Below, in pieces: positions 50,929-60,532 of a stretch of DNA of 64,000 nucleotides. The notes below the pieces were generated by a model. It searched no databases. It saw only the letters and a program-made list of their open reading frames with translations, and was not told the DNA's origin. This DNA comes from an uncultured Tenacibaculum sp. (lineage in GTDB: Bacteria > Bacteroidota > Bacteroidia > Flavobacteriales > Flavobacteriaceae). Position numbers and translations under genes: made by a program. The stretch covers positions 35,324-99,323 of the forward strand of contig NZ_CANMMT010000010.1 of the NCBI RefSeq assembly GCF_947499065.1, given 5' to 3'. Every line of letters begins with the position of its first letter. The stretch's first letter is position 1.

Positions 50929-51044
50929 ATCTTATTATTGGCCTAATTAATTATTTCGTTTTGTAAGTTTGCACAAATTTCAACAAAAATAACACAGTAT
51001 TTTGTAACAGTAGTTACAAAAACAAAGTAATTCGTAAAAAGACT

Positions 51045-52964
51045 ATGTTAAACGTACATAATTTATCGGTTTCGTTCATGGGAACAGATTTATTCTCAGG
51101 AATCACTTTTAAATTAAATAAAGGAGATAGAATAGGATTGATTGGGAAAAATGGAGCAGGAAAATCTACTTTATTAAAAGTGCTTTCTAAAGATATTGAA
51201 AGCAGTGGAGGTACTATGGCTTTTGATAAAGAAGTACGAATAGGTTTTTTACGTCAGGATATAGATTTTGTTCATGGTAGAACAATATTAGAAGAAGCGT
51301 ATCAGGCATTTACAGAAATTAAAGAAATAGAATTTGAACTTGATGAAATTAACCAACAGTTAGCCGAACGAACCGATTATGAAAGTGAAGCTTATAATGA
51401 TTTAATTATAAGCTTGAATGAAAAAACAGAGCGTTATGAGTTGTTGGGAGGTTATAATTATCAGGGAGAAACAGAAAAGATTTTACAAGGTCTAGGATTT
51501 CAAAGAGAAGATTTTGATAAACTTACGGATACTTTCTCAGGAGGGTGGCGTATGCGTATTGAATTAGCTAAATTATTATTGCAAAATAATGATATATTAT
51601 TGCTGGATGAGCCTACTAACCACTTAGATATTGAATCGATTATTTGGTTAGAAAACTTCTTAAAAAATTATGCAGGAGCAGTAGTTTTAGTTTCGCATGA
51701 TAAGATGTTTTTAGATAATGTAACTAATAGAACTATAGAAATATCTTTAGGTCAAATTTACGATTACAAAAAGCCTTATTCGGAATTTTTAAAGCTACGT
51801 GCTGAAATAAAAGAAAAGCAATTACAAGCGCAAAAGAATCAACAAAAAGAAATTGAGCATACAGAAAAGCTTATTGAGAAGTTTAGAGCTAAGGCTAATA
51901 AGGCTGCAATGGCTCAATCCTTAATAAAGAAGCTTGATAGAGTAGAACGTATTGAAGTAGATCAAGATGATAATGCTACAATGAATGTTCGTTTTGCAAT
52001 TTCAAAAGAGCCAGGTAAAATAATTGTAGAAGCAGAAAATTTAGCCAAAAGTTATGGAGAAAAACAAGTGCTTCAAAATGTAGATTTACTAATAGAGCGC
52101 AATAGTAAAATAGCTTTTGTTGGTCAAAATGGACAAGGGAAATCTACCTTAGCCAAAATGATGGTGGGAGAAATTCCGTTTGAAGGAAACTTAAAATTAG
52201 GGCACAACGTAGAAATAGGATATTTTGCTCAAAATCAATCAGAAGAATTACCACCAGAAAAAACAGTATTGGAAATTATGGAAGATGCTGCAACAGACTC
52301 TAATAGAATACGAGTTAGAGATATGTTAGGGTCATTCTTATTCGGAGGAGAAGCAGTTGATAAAAAAGCAAAAGTATTATCGGGAGGAGAACGAAATCGT
52401 TTGGCATTATGTAAATTATTATTATCACCTTTCAATGTGTTAATAATGGATGAGCCTACGAATCACCTAGACATAGCTTCAAAAAATGTACTAAAGAAAG
52501 CACTTCAAAACTTTGAAGGAACATTAATTATAGTGTCCCACGATCGTGATTTTTTACAAGGTTTAACTACAACAGTTTATGGCTTTAAAGACAAAGTAAT
52601 AAAAGAATATTTAGGAGATATTGATTACTTCTTAGAGCAGCATAAAATGGAAAGTTTACGTGATGCAGAAAAGAAAACAGTTGTAAAAGAAGGGAAAGAG
52701 ACTTCAAAAAAGGAAAGCTATAAATTATCTAGAGAACAAGAAAAAGAAATAAAAAAGCTAAAAAATAAGATAAATAAAATTGAAAATAGAATAGCTGATA
52801 TCGAAGCAGAAATAGAAAAAATAGACTTAGAATTAGCCCAAAACTATGAAGAGGTATCTTCTCAACCTAATTTCTTTGAAAACTATAAAGCAAAGAAGGC
52901 AGAGGTTGATACTTTAATGGAAGAATGGGAAACAATTGAAGAACAAATTGCAAATTATAATTAA
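51045..52964 (+). CDS. ABC-F family ATPase
   Basis: The 639-residue protein contains two ABC nucleotide-binding domains and no membrane segment. The first Walker A is GLIGKNGAGKSTLLK (about 32-46) and its signature is DTFSGGWRMRIELAKLLL, with DEPTNHLD. The second set is AFVGQNGQGKSTLAKMM, LSGGERNRLALCKLLL and DEPTNHLD. A linker between them is charged and helical, as expected of the P-site-tRNA-interacting arm. A C-terminal coiled coil (KLSREQEKEIKKLKNKINKIE-like, about 555-635) is typical of the Uup type. ABC-F proteins act on the ribosome or in DNA processes; the exact member is uncertain. Confidence 0.92.
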   Translation: MLNVHNLSVSFMGTDLFSGITFKLNKGDRIGLIGKNGAGKSTLLKVLSKDIESSGGTMAFDKEVRIGFLRQDIDFVHGRTILEEAYQAFTEIKEIEFELDEINQQLAERTDYESEAYNDLIISLNEKTERYELLGGYNYQGETEKILQGLGFQREDFDKLTDTFSGGWRMRIELAKLLLQNNDILLLDEPTNHLDIESIIWLENFLKNYAGAVVLVSHDKMFLDNVTNRTIEISLGQIYDYKKPYSEFLKLRAEIKEKQLQAQKNQQKEIEHTEKLIEKFRAKANKAAMAQSLIKKLDRVERIEVDQDDNATMNVRFAISKEPGKIIVEAENLAKSYGEKQVLQNVDLLIERNSKIAFVGQNGQGKSTLAKMMVGEIPFEGNLKLGHNVEIGYFAQNQSEELPPEKTVLEIMEDAATDSNRIRVRDMLGSFLFGGEAVDKKAKVLSGGERNRLALCKLLLSPFNVLIMDEPTNHLDIASKNVLKKALQNFEGTLIIVSHDRDFLQGLTTTVYGFKDKVIKEYLGDIDYFLEQHKMESLRDAEKKTVVKEGKETSKKESYKLSREQEKEIKKLKNKINKIENRIADIEAEIEKIDLELAQNYEEVSSQPNFFENYKAKKAEVDTLMEEWETIEEQIANYN

Positions 52965-52965
52965 A

Positions 52966-53523
52966 ATGAAAAAGTATTTAATCATCACACTTTTAGTGCT
53001 AATATCTTGTAGTAGTAATGAAGATAACTATGAAATGAAAGATATGACTATAGTTACGGGAATAAAATTAGTAAATGATTTTGGGCTAGAAATAGGTTAT
53101 TTAGGAAATCCTAATGGGTTGTTTTATAAGAAAGAAAAAGATCAAAATAATCCTTCTAAATATGTGAAGAATAAAATTGTTACGATGTATCCAATACCAG
53201 CAGTCAATGCTTTTGAGTTAATTTCTAAAAAAAATATTTTAAGGGTTTGGATTTTGAGAGGACAATCAACAAGTGTATTTAAAAATGTTGTTTTTGAAGA
53301 TTATTTAACGAATGATTTATACACAGCTAATGAAGTTGCAATCAAAGCAGTTGATGAAATAAAACCAACAAAACTTACCAATTCATTAAGTATAAATGCA
53401 AGTAAGTTTGAGAATGGACTTTACAGAGTCTTTGTTGAACTTGAAGGAGGAGAAATATATTGGGAAAACACTTATATAGGAGATTACAATAATGACCAAG
53501 ATTCTATAGACTTTTGGAAGTAA
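52966..53523 (+). CDS. lipoprotein of unknown function
   Basis: The 185-residue protein starts at the ATG at 52966, one base after the ABC-F stop; a longer frame into the ABC-F gene is rejected. It has a lipobox (LVLISC, C15) followed by SSNEDNYEM. The remainder has alternating beta strands (TGIKLVNDFGLEIGYLGN, then FELISKKNILRVWILRGQ) and the C-terminal ENGLYRVFVELEGGEIYWENTYIGD, which resembles beta-sandwich or T9SS-associated domains, but I cannot name a family. It is co-transcribed with the ABC-F gene and ends at the terminator at 53540-53570. Confidence 0.75.
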   Translation: MKKYLIITLLVLISCSSNEDNYEMKDMTIVTGIKLVNDFGLEIGYLGNPNGLFYKKEKDQNNPSKYVKNKIVTMYPIPAVNAFELISKKNILRVWILRGQSTSVFKNVVFEDYLTNDLYTANEVAIKAVDEIKPTKLTNSLSINASKFENGLYRVFVELEGGEIYWENTYIGDYNNDQDSIDFWK

Positions 53524-53539
53524 ATAAAGTTATTAAATA

Positions 53540-53570
53540 AAAAAGCCCTTATAAGTATTAAGGGCTTTTT
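53540..53570. terminator. bidirectional terminator
   Basis: The perfect 12-bp hairpin AAAAAGCCCTTA / seven-base loop / TAAGGGCTTTTT lies between convergent genes, with an A-run left and a T-run right. Confidence 0.9.
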
Positions 53571-53582
53571 AATTCTTAATTA

Positions 53583-54005
53583 TTATTGAAAAAATGTTTC
53601 CATAATAACGTAATCAATTCCTCCTTTGACAAATCGTTTATCAGTAACTTTTAAATTAAATTTTGTATAAAATTTAGATTTTTCTACTCGAGCATTACAC
53701 CAAAGTTTTTTTAGTTTTTCTTCTTTTACTAAAGTAATTATATGTTTTAATAAAAAAGAACCATACCCTAAACCTTGGTACTTGGTTAATGTTGCAAATT
53801 TTCTGAATTGAGCTTGTTTATTTTTAACAAATAAAGAAATAACAGATACTAATTCTTCATTTATAAATAAACCAAAATGCCTAGCATCTTTATCGTTTTC
53901 TATGGAAACATAGTTTATAGGCATATTGGGCCACATAACTTTATGGCGTATGGGTAAAACATCTTTTGTTTTAATTGGTTTTATCTGAATATTTTTATGT
54001 GTCAT
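53583..54005 (-). CDS. GNAT-family N-acetyltransferase
   Basis: The 140-residue protein is a single GNAT domain. Its acetyl-CoA-binding motif A is RKFATLTKYQGLGYGSFLLKHII (about 69-91), with Gln/Arg-x-x-Gly-x-Gly/Ala present as YQGLGYG. The N terminus carries IKPIKTKDVLPIRHKVMWPNMP, typical of GNAT strand 1 and helix 1. It probably transfers an acetyl group to an unknown amine. It stands alone on the minus strand between a terminator and an upstream hydrolase-like gene. Confidence 0.82.
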   Translation of the reverse strand: MTHKNIQIKPIKTKDVLPIRHKVMWPNMPINYVSIENDKDARHFGLFINEELVSVISLFVKNKQAQFRKFATLTKYQGLGYGSFLLKHIITLVKEEKLKKLWCNARVEKSKFYTKFNLKVTDKRFVKGGIDYVIMETFFQ

Positions 54006-54038
54006 TTAAGTATTCATAAAGTTGAAATCTAAGATATA

Positions 54039-55007
54039 TTAATTCTTTTGCATTTGTTTAAAAAAGAATTTTATAACCTCAAAATTAATATCAGAAGTAG
54101 TCCAATGACCTACATTTTCATAAGTTTTAAAAGTAGGGGAAATATCATTGTTTTGGTATATTCTTTGACACTCTAAATATCTTTTATAAACAGATTTTCC
54201 AATATTTTGATTTATTATTTTACGTTCATTTTGGTCATAAGCATCATCAAATTGAACAGCATCATTTTTATCTAATCTACCCATATAGATAAATTGAGGA
54301 ATTTGTTTGTATTCTTTAGAATCAAATTTTTGATGAAAGAGTTTTTCAAAATTCATTATTCCAATAGGATAATCTAATCTAACGTTATTAATTTTCTTTA
54401 AAGGCAACATAAGTTCTCCATTAAATCCACCAATAGCTAAGGCTTTAATTGTTTGAGGATGTATAAAGGAAAAACGATTTGTAAATGTTGCTGAAGCTGA
54501 AAAACCATTCATGAAAATTTTAGGAGCTACTTTAATGTTTAAGGAAGATAAAGTGTTTTTAGCATCATTTATCATTGCTAATAATTGTAAGTCTAATCGT
54601 TTCAATTCAGGAGTTTCTTCAAGCATTACATCTTTATCTAAAGCATGAGTATACATTAGAGGTTTAGAATTAGGTCTTGGAAAAACAGGGACAAGCAAAG
54701 GGATTTTTAACATTGTAGAAATATTATTTCCAACAGAACTTACTGAAGCAAGGTCAATAGCATGTTTTTTATGAAATTCTATATTATCAGATGTTTTTCC
54801 TGTGTTATTTGGTTCAACAAGTAAGAAAGTTGATTTGTTAAGAAGAGTTTTTTTAGGTATGAATAGAATATAATCATGATAAAAACCTTTTTTAGGTTTC
54901 TTTTTAATGATAATTAGGCTATCATTTTTGAAAGATTTTATTTTTAAATTTTGAGCAAAAGTGATAGAGTATGATATTGTTAAAAGTAAAAAGAGTATAA
55001 ATCGCAT
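54039..55007 (-). CDS. secreted esterase/hydrolase-like protein
   Basis: The 322-residue protein has a signal peptide (residues 1-18, ending TFAQ). Its pattern resembles alpha/beta hydrolases of the polyhydroxybutyrate-depolymerase/esterase group: LFIPKKTLLNKSTFLLVEPNNTGKT (about 48-72), KIFMNGFSASATFTNRFSFIHP, with the nucleophile elbow NGFSAS (about 168-173), and a likely catalytic His in YENVGHWTTSDI near the C terminus. The usual G-x-S-x-G is present as G-F-S-A-S, a departure at the last position. Substrate unknown. It is divergent from the ACC deaminase-like gene. Confidence 0.75.
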   Translation of the reverse strand: MRFILFLLLTISYSITFAQNLKIKSFKNDSLIIIKKKPKKGFYHDYILFIPKKTLLNKSTFLLVEPNNTGKTSDNIEFHKKHAIDLASVSSVGNNISTMLKIPLLVPVFPRPNSKPLMYTHALDKDVMLEETPELKRLDLQLLAMINDAKNTLSSLNIKVAPKIFMNGFSASATFTNRFSFIHPQTIKALAIGGFNGELMLPLKKINNVRLDYPIGIMNFEKLFHQKFDSKEYKQIPQFIYMGRLDKNDAVQFDDAYDQNERKIINQNIGKSVYKRYLECQRIYQNNDISPTFKTYENVGHWTTSDINFEVIKFFFKQMQKN

Positions 55008-55127
55008 TTAAAAAATATTTATTTTAAAATAGACGATTATCTTAATTGTATGTTGCAATAATTATTGTTAATAAAATATTAAAAGAATCAAGTATGTAAA
55101 AGTTCCAGTTTTCAGTAATAAATCTAG

Positions 55128-55135
55128 TATTTTTG
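55128..55135 (+). promoter_or_regulatory. -7 box (TATTTTTG) of the ACC deaminase-like gene
   Basis: TATTTTTG fits TAnnTTTG and lies 19 bases before the TTG start at 55155. No clear -33 TTTG is visible. Confidence 0.5.
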
Positions 55136-55154
55136 CGTATCAAATACAGTAATA

Positions 55155-56111
55155 TTGAGTAGTTTTAATAACTTTTTTTTTGAACAAGATTTTTTTAGCG
55201 AAAATCAAAAAGTTCTTCTTCCTATTTTAGAAGAAAAAGAAGTTACACTTTGTATAAAAAGAGAAGATCAAATTCACCCATTTGTTTCAGGGAATAAATT
55301 CAGAAAGCTTAAATACAATATAGCTAAAGCTAAAGAACAACAAAAAAGCACTTTGTTAACTTTTGGAGGAGCATTTTCTAATCATATTGCAGCAACAGCA
55401 ATAGCAGGAAAATTGTCTGGGTTTAAAACCATAGGAGTAATAAGAGGAGATGAACTGGGAATAGATTTAGACAAAACATTAGCTCAAAATGAAACTCTAA
55501 GAGAGGCTTTTAAAAATGGGATGAAGTTTAAATTTGTTTCTCGATTAGTTTATAAACAAAAAACAGAAAAAACTTTTATAGAAGAACTTCAAAAAGAGTT
55601 TGGGGATTTTTATTTGGTGCCAGAGGGAGGAACTAATGAATTGGCAATAAAAGGTTGTAAAGAAATCTTAACAAAAGAAGATGAAAAATTCGATTATATT
55701 TGCTCTGCAATTGGTACTGGAGGTACTATTTCTGGTTTAATAGAATCTGTAAAGGAACATCAAAAAGTAATTGGTTTTCCAGCACTAAAAGGAAGTTTTT
55801 TAGAAGAAGAAATTCAGCAGTTTGTAAAAAGGATCGGTAATTGGAATTTGGAAAGTGAGTATCATTTTGGAGGTTATGGAAAATTTAATACAGAACTGAT
55901 TCGTTTTATCAATGAGTTTAAAAAAAATACAAATATTCCATTAGATCCAATTTACACAGGAAAAATGATGTTTGGAATACTAGAAAAGGTGAAGAAAGAT
56001 GAATTTCCAAGAAATACGAAAATATTAGCAATTCATACAGGTGGTTTACAAGGAATAGCTGGGGTAAACCAAAAATTAAAGAATAAAAATCAAGAGATAA
56101 TAAACATTTAA
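55155..56111 (+). CDS. ACC deaminase / D-cysteine desulfhydrase-family protein
   Basis: The 318-residue fold-type II PLP enzyme has its Schiff-base lysine in FVSGNKFRKLKYNIA (K about 49-52). GGAFSNHIAATA (about 72-83) is a conserved substrate-binding segment, and the phosphate-binding glycine cluster is GTGGTISGLIES (about 192-203). The family includes 1-aminocyclopropane-1-carboxylate deaminase, D-cysteine desulfhydrase and related enzymes; activity cannot be settled from sequence alone. The start is TTG at 55155, supported by the promoter box and by the frame. The LysM protein gene overlaps its last base. Confidence 0.88.
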   Translation: MSSFNNFFFEQDFFSENQKVLLPILEEKEVTLCIKREDQIHPFVSGNKFRKLKYNIAKAKEQQKSTLLTFGGAFSNHIAATAIAGKLSGFKTIGVIRGDELGIDLDKTLAQNETLREAFKNGMKFKFVSRLVYKQKTEKTFIEELQKEFGDFYLVPEGGTNELAIKGCKEILTKEDEKFDYICSAIGTGGTISGLIESVKEHQKVIGFPALKGSFLEEEIQQFVKRIGNWNLESEYHFGGYGKFNTELIRFINEFKKNTNIPLDPIYTGKMMFGILEKVKKDEFPRNTKILAIHTGGLQGIAGVNQKLKNKNQEIINI

Positions 56112-56902
56112 TGAGAATAAAGTTAGTTTTTTATATAGCAATTTGTACAACATTTTTAGCAAGTTGTGGTTCTAATAAAAATGTAGTCAAGTCAAAGCAA
56201 AAAGAAATTGTTTTGGAAGAGGTTGAAGAAGTTGTACCAGAGTTACCGCAAATAGAGCAGGTAAAGAAGCCGTTAAAAACCAATGCAAATCATACAGTAG
56301 CTTATATTCAGAAATTTGCACCAATTGCTGTAAAAAAAATGCACGAACACAATATCCCAGCAAGTATAACATTAGCACAAGGGGTATTAGAGTCAGGAAG
56401 CGGAAGAAGTGATTTGGCTAGAAGATCAAATAACCATTTTGGAATCAAATGTCATAGAGGTTGGAAAGGAAAAAGTGTAACTCATGACGATGATGAAAAA
56501 GGAGAATGTTTCAGAAAATATAAATATCCAGAAACTTCATACGAAGATCATTCACAGTTTTTGCTTACTCGTAAGCGTTATGCAAGTTTATTTAAATTAG
56601 GACATACAAATTATAAAGGATGGGCTTATGGTTTACGTAGAGCAGGTTACGCAACAGATAAACGCTATCCGCAAAAATTAATAGGTATTATAAAGAAGTA
56701 TGGTTTGGCAAAATACGATAGAATAAAGCACAAAAACTATAGAAAGCCTCAAAGAGTTAATGCAGCCTATCATGAAGTACAAAAAGGTGATACTTTGTAT
56801 TCTATTGCTAGAAAATACCAAACTACAGTAAGTAAAATTAAGGAAGCTAATGGACTTACAAGTAACAGTATTAGTATAGGAGAAAAATTAGTAATAAAAT
56901 AA
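56111..56902 (+). CDS. LysM-containing glucosaminidase lipoprotein
   Basis: The 263-residue lipoprotein has a lipobox (TFLASC, C19). The catalytic N-acetylglucosaminidase domain (about 55-205) includes PASITLAQGVLESGSGRSDLARRSNNHFGIKC, whose catalytic Glu is in GVLESGSG. The C-terminal LysM domain is EVQKGDTLYSIARKYQTTVSKIKEANGLTSNSISIGEKLVI (about 221-261). It should cut the glycan strands of peptidoglycan in the periplasm. Its ATG overlaps the stop codon of the ACC deaminase-like gene by one base. Confidence 0.93.
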   Translation: MRIKLVFYIAICTTFLASCGSNKNVVKSKQKEIVLEEVEEVVPELPQIEQVKKPLKTNANHTVAYIQKFAPIAVKKMHEHNIPASITLAQGVLESGSGRSDLARRSNNHFGIKCHRGWKGKSVTHDDDEKGECFRKYKYPETSYEDHSQFLLTRKRYASLFKLGHTNYKGWAYGLRRAGYATDKRYPQKLIGIIKKYGLAKYDRIKHKNYRKPQRVNAAYHEVQKGDTLYSIARKYQTTVSKIKEANGLTSNSISIGEKLVIK

Positions 56903-56905
56903 AAA

Positions 56906-56926
56906 AAGCGGAGTACCACTCCGCTT
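56906..56926 (-). terminator. terminator for the VWA gene
   Basis: The hairpin AAGCGGAGT / ACC loop / ACTCCGCTT has a T-run only when read on the minus strand, so it serves the minus-strand VWA gene downstream of its stop. Confidence 0.75.
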
Positions 56927-56953
56927 CGAAACTAACTACTAATCAAACTAAAC

Positions 56954-58072
56954 CTACCAAGAGTAGTTTTTCTTTTTCGCTTGGTTTTTTATAGCTTTAA
57001 TCATAACACTTTCCAACTCGTTATTCTTAGAAGATTCACGTTGTTTTTTAGCCACGTATAGTTTTCTTTTTTTATCTAATTCTTTTATTTTTTTTTGAAT
57101 TTCTAATCGTTCTTTACGTTTAGTTTCTACATATTTTTTTATTTCTTTTGATGACTTGTTTTGCAAATGTTTAGGAAGTTGCTTTTTCTTTAGTTCGTTA
57201 TAATCAATTTCTTTTTCTTCAGAAGCATCAACTAAATCCCATTCAGCATTTTTATATAATTTAGAACTTTTGGTAACAGCTCTTTTTACAACAACTACTT
57301 CATTTAAAGTAAGTGCATTAGAATCTTGTTTTGTTTGATTACTATATTTAGAATATCCTTTATTTCCATAATGAATATAAGTTTTGTTTAGTTTCTTGTT
57401 TAAAATGATAATGTCTTTGTCATAAGGAGTAACTATATGAACAATGTGCTTATTATGATTTATAGTCATGTAATCACCTCCACCATAAATAGCTCCATCT
57501 TGCCACATTCCAGAAATTCCTAAATTATAATCACCACAAAAAATGGTGTTAATAGTGATATCTTTTTCTTTAGCATTGGTAATAGCATCTTTATAGTTTA
57601 ACTTACCCTGTGTAAAAGGTTCGTTTCCTGCGATAAAAATCATTTTTAAATCACCCTTTCTTTTACCCCAATCTAGTTCATTAAGAGAAGTTTGAATAAC
57701 TTGTCCACAAAATTCACTACCTCCGTTTGTGGTTAAAGAAAATAAACGCTCAGAAATATCATCTAAGTTACTAGTGAATTGTAATACCTGACGAATATAT
57801 CCTTCTTTAGACGATAGTTGATCGTTACCATACTCATACAATGCAATTTCCAATTTGGGAGTTACTCCATTACATTTGGCATAAGATAATTCGTTTACAA
57901 TTTCCCATAATTGAGCTTTTGCTTGATTAATAAGCCCATCCATACTATTACTTGTATCTAATAATAAAGCAACCTTGGTGGTTTGTTTTTTAGTCTTAGG
58001 ATTAGTAGCATAACCAACTATAGAAAATAAAAAAGCAAAAACGAATAGGGTATTCAAAACTTGAGTTTTCAT
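56954..58072 (-). CDS. secreted VWA-domain protein
   Basis: The 372-residue protein has a signal peptide (residues 1-22). The VWA domain (about 30-215) carries the MIDAS motif DTSNS (residues 38-42, in ALLLDTSNSMDGLINQ), the Thr of TTNGGSEFCG (about 113-122) and FIAGNEPFTQG as the third metal-binding segment. Beyond it, TLNEVVVVKRA (about 252-262) resembles the segment preceding TonB plug domains, and the C terminus is a long Lys/Glu-rich coiled coil (about 285-360). VWA proteins bind partners through a metal ion; the partner is unknown. The gene stands alone. Confidence 0.85.
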   Translation of the reverse strand: MKTQVLNTLFVFAFLFSIVGYATNPKTKKQTTKVALLLDTSNSMDGLINQAKAQLWEIVNELSYAKCNGVTPKLEIALYEYGNDQLSSKEGYIRQVLQFTSNLDDISERLFSLTTNGGSEFCGQVIQTSLNELDWGKRKGDLKMIFIAGNEPFTQGKLNYKDAITNAKEKDITINTIFCGDYNLGISGMWQDGAIYGGGDYMTINHNKHIVHIVTPYDKDIIILNKKLNKTYIHYGNKGYSKYSNQTKQDSNALTLNEVVVVKRAVTKSSKLYKNAEWDLVDASEEKEIDYNELKKKQLPKHLQNKSSKEIKKYVETKRKERLEIQKKIKELDKKRKLYVAKKQRESSKNNELESVMIKAIKNQAKKKNYSW

Positions 58073-58300
58073 AATTTTTTTGTTTTTAAGTTATTAATAG
58101 TTTGGTAGCTAATCACTTCAAAACTAAGAGTAACTTAATTGGTAAAAAAACGAAAATGAGTAAACCGTTAATGTTATTGAGTAACTAAGGTTAGGAAATG
58201 AGTAAAGGAGGTTTTTGATCAGTGTTTTAAAGAAGTTATGGGAGTTTTCAATTTTTTGAACTCAGTTTTTGTATGTATGTTTACATTAATTAAAAGAAAG

Positions 58301-60532
58301 ATGAATAAAAAAATAAACATAATATTTACTTTATTATTATTGAGTGTTTCTTTAGTTTTTGCTCAAAATGAAGGGGTTGATGCTAAAGAATTTTCGGTAA
58401 AAGTAAAAATTGTTGATGATGATTCAGGAGAAGTAATTAAAAATGCAGATGTATCAGTAAATGGGAGAAGGTTTTCGTTTTCAAATTCTCAAAATCGATA
58501 TATTGTTAGAGCAAAATCAAAAGATGAACTTGTGGTTACTCATCCAGATTTTATGACTGTTTTTTATACCATAAAAGATAATGAAGATATAAAGGTTTTA
58601 ATAAAGAATTTTGAAGGAAAGAAAAACTCAAAATATAGTTTTAATAAGATTTCTTTTGAAAGTAGTGAAAATCGAATAAGGAAAAGAAAAGCTAATTTGT
58701 TTGATAAATATTACGATTCAGTAAAATTTTATAAGCAAAAAAACTTAGATAAAAGTTTAACTTTTGTTGAGAAAATGTTGAATGAAAGTGAGACGAAAAG
58801 AAGAAAATCTGTTTCTTACAAAGAGCTAGGAGAAATATATACATATTGGAAACAGTATGATTTAGCCATAGAAAATTATAAGGCATCCATTAAAGAGGTT
58901 AATGATAATAAAGTATTGTTATTGCTCGCTAAAACAGAACTATTAGCCTTAAAAAATGGAGACGCAAAGAGAAATTATAAAAAAGTACTCAAAGGAAAAT
59001 TAAGTAAATATGATCGTTTACTAGCGTATGAAGGTTTAGGCGATACGCACAAAAATTTATTAGAGTTTAATAAAGCTATAGATAACTATAAAAGCGCTTT
59101 GAAAATAGCTCAAGAAAATCAAATTAAATCTAAAATAACGGACCTAAATGCTAGGTTGGCAGAAGTTTATGTTGAGTTAGGAGAAGAAAAGAAAGCAGAT
59201 TCGTTATTTAAAAATTCTTTGGATTATGCCTATGATAATGCTGGGCGTACATTTAATTCTTTGAAAGTACAACAAAAAGTTGCCGATTACTACAATCAAG
59301 CTCAGCGTTACGATGATGAAATTGATTTAAGGAAAGAGAGTTTAAAAAATGCAAAAAACATAATAGTTAATGAAGAAGATAAAGAATCGCAAGTAGACTC
59401 TATCACTTCCCAAAAAATAAATTATAAGATAGGAAATGCCTATATTTTAAAAGAGGAATATAACGAGGCAATACCCTATTTAAAAAAGAGTATAGAAGAG
59501 GCTGATAAAAATGAAGATATTATTATTCAAAAAGATGCAACTCGTAAACTTTCTGAAGTTTTAGAATCAGTAGGAAACAATAAAGGAGCATTAGAAGCTT
59601 ATCAAAGTTATGTTAAGTTGGTTGACACACTATATTCAAGGAAAGAACAAGAGATACAACAAATCAAACGTTTTGGTAGGAGAATTGCAGAAAGTCAAAA
59701 TAGAATATCAAGTTTAGAAAAAGATAAGGAACTAGCAGATAATAAAATAGATTTAGCTTATAAGGATCAGCAATTAACTCAAGAAAGTAATAAACGTCAA
59801 GAATTAATAATTTATTCGTTAATAGCAGGAATTTTATTAATGTGCTTATTAGCCTATTTTATGCATCGTACCAATAAAGAACAAAAGCTAGCGAATAATT
59901 TATTAGCACTAAAATCGATGCGTTCACAAATGAATCCTCATTTTATATTCAATGCATTAAATTCAGTAAATAATTTTATTGCGGTAAACGATGAACGTAG
60001 TGCAAATAGATATTTATCAGAGTTTTCAGTGTTAATGCGTTCAGTATTAGAGAATTCTGATGAAGATTTTATTCCGCTTACTAAAGAGATTGAATTGTTA
60101 GAGCTTTACGTAAAACTTGAACATAATCGATTTAAAGATAAATTTGAATATCTGATTTCTGTTGACGAAAAAATAAAATTAGATACTTATACCATTCCTC
60201 CAATGTTATTACAACCTTATATAGAAAATGCAATTTGGCATGGGCTTCGATATAAAAAAGAGAAAGGAAATTTAGTTATTTCTATGAATCAATATGATGA
60301 ACAAAGTATTGTCATAACTATTCAAGATGATGGTGTTGGACGAAAGAAATCCAAGGAAATGAAAACTAAACACCAACTAAAACAGAAGTCAAAAGGAATG
60401 AGTACAATTCAAAATAGAATAGCTATTTTGAATGATATGTATAAAGATAGAATAGCAGTTTCTATTTCTGACTTGTTAGAAGATGGAAAAGGGACAAAAG
60501 TAGAAATGATTTTAAAAAGAAAAGAGCAATGA
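58301..60532 (+). CDS. TPR-containing LytS-type sensor histidine kinase
   Basis: The 743-residue kinase starts at MNKKINIIF (ATG at 58301; an upstream extension to 58238 is rejected). It has a signal peptide, a beta-rich segment (about 25-105), and many TPR repeats (about 140-440, such as YDLAIENYKASIKEV, FNKAIDNYKSALKIAQ, YNEAIPYLKKSIEE). A coiled coil and a transmembrane helix (about 513-533) follow, then a His_kinase domain with phosphoacceptor SQMNPHFIFNALNSVNNFI (His about 562). An HATPase completes it (YIENAIWHGLRYKK, DDGVGRKKS, SKGMSTIQNR). It is paired with the LytTR regulator encoded next. Confidence 0.92.
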   Translation: MNKKINIIFTLLLLSVSLVFAQNEGVDAKEFSVKVKIVDDDSGEVIKNADVSVNGRRFSFSNSQNRYIVRAKSKDELVVTHPDFMTVFYTIKDNEDIKVLIKNFEGKKNSKYSFNKISFESSENRIRKRKANLFDKYYDSVKFYKQKNLDKSLTFVEKMLNESETKRRKSVSYKELGEIYTYWKQYDLAIENYKASIKEVNDNKVLLLLAKTELLALKNGDAKRNYKKVLKGKLSKYDRLLAYEGLGDTHKNLLEFNKAIDNYKSALKIAQENQIKSKITDLNARLAEVYVELGEEKKADSLFKNSLDYAYDNAGRTFNSLKVQQKVADYYNQAQRYDDEIDLRKESLKNAKNIIVNEEDKESQVDSITSQKINYKIGNAYILKEEYNEAIPYLKKSIEEADKNEDIIIQKDATRKLSEVLESVGNNKGALEAYQSYVKLVDTLYSRKEQEIQQIKRFGRRIAESQNRISSLEKDKELADNKIDLAYKDQQLTQESNKRQELIIYSLIAGILLMCLLAYFMHRTNKEQKLANNLLALKSMRSQMNPHFIFNALNSVNNFIAVNDERSANRYLSEFSVLMRSVLENSDEDFIPLTKEIELLELYVKLEHNRFKDKFEYLISVDEKIKLDTYTIPPMLLQPYIENAIWHGLRYKKEKGNLVISMNQYDEQSIVITIQDDGVGRKKSKEMKTKHQLKQKSKGMSTIQNRIAILNDMYKDRIAVSISDLLEDGKGTKVEMILKRKEQ

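Noticed and set aside
58238..58300. Earlier start of the LytS-type kinase
   Set aside because: The signal peptide begins at ATG 58301; the upstream residues are not compatible with a signal peptide start.
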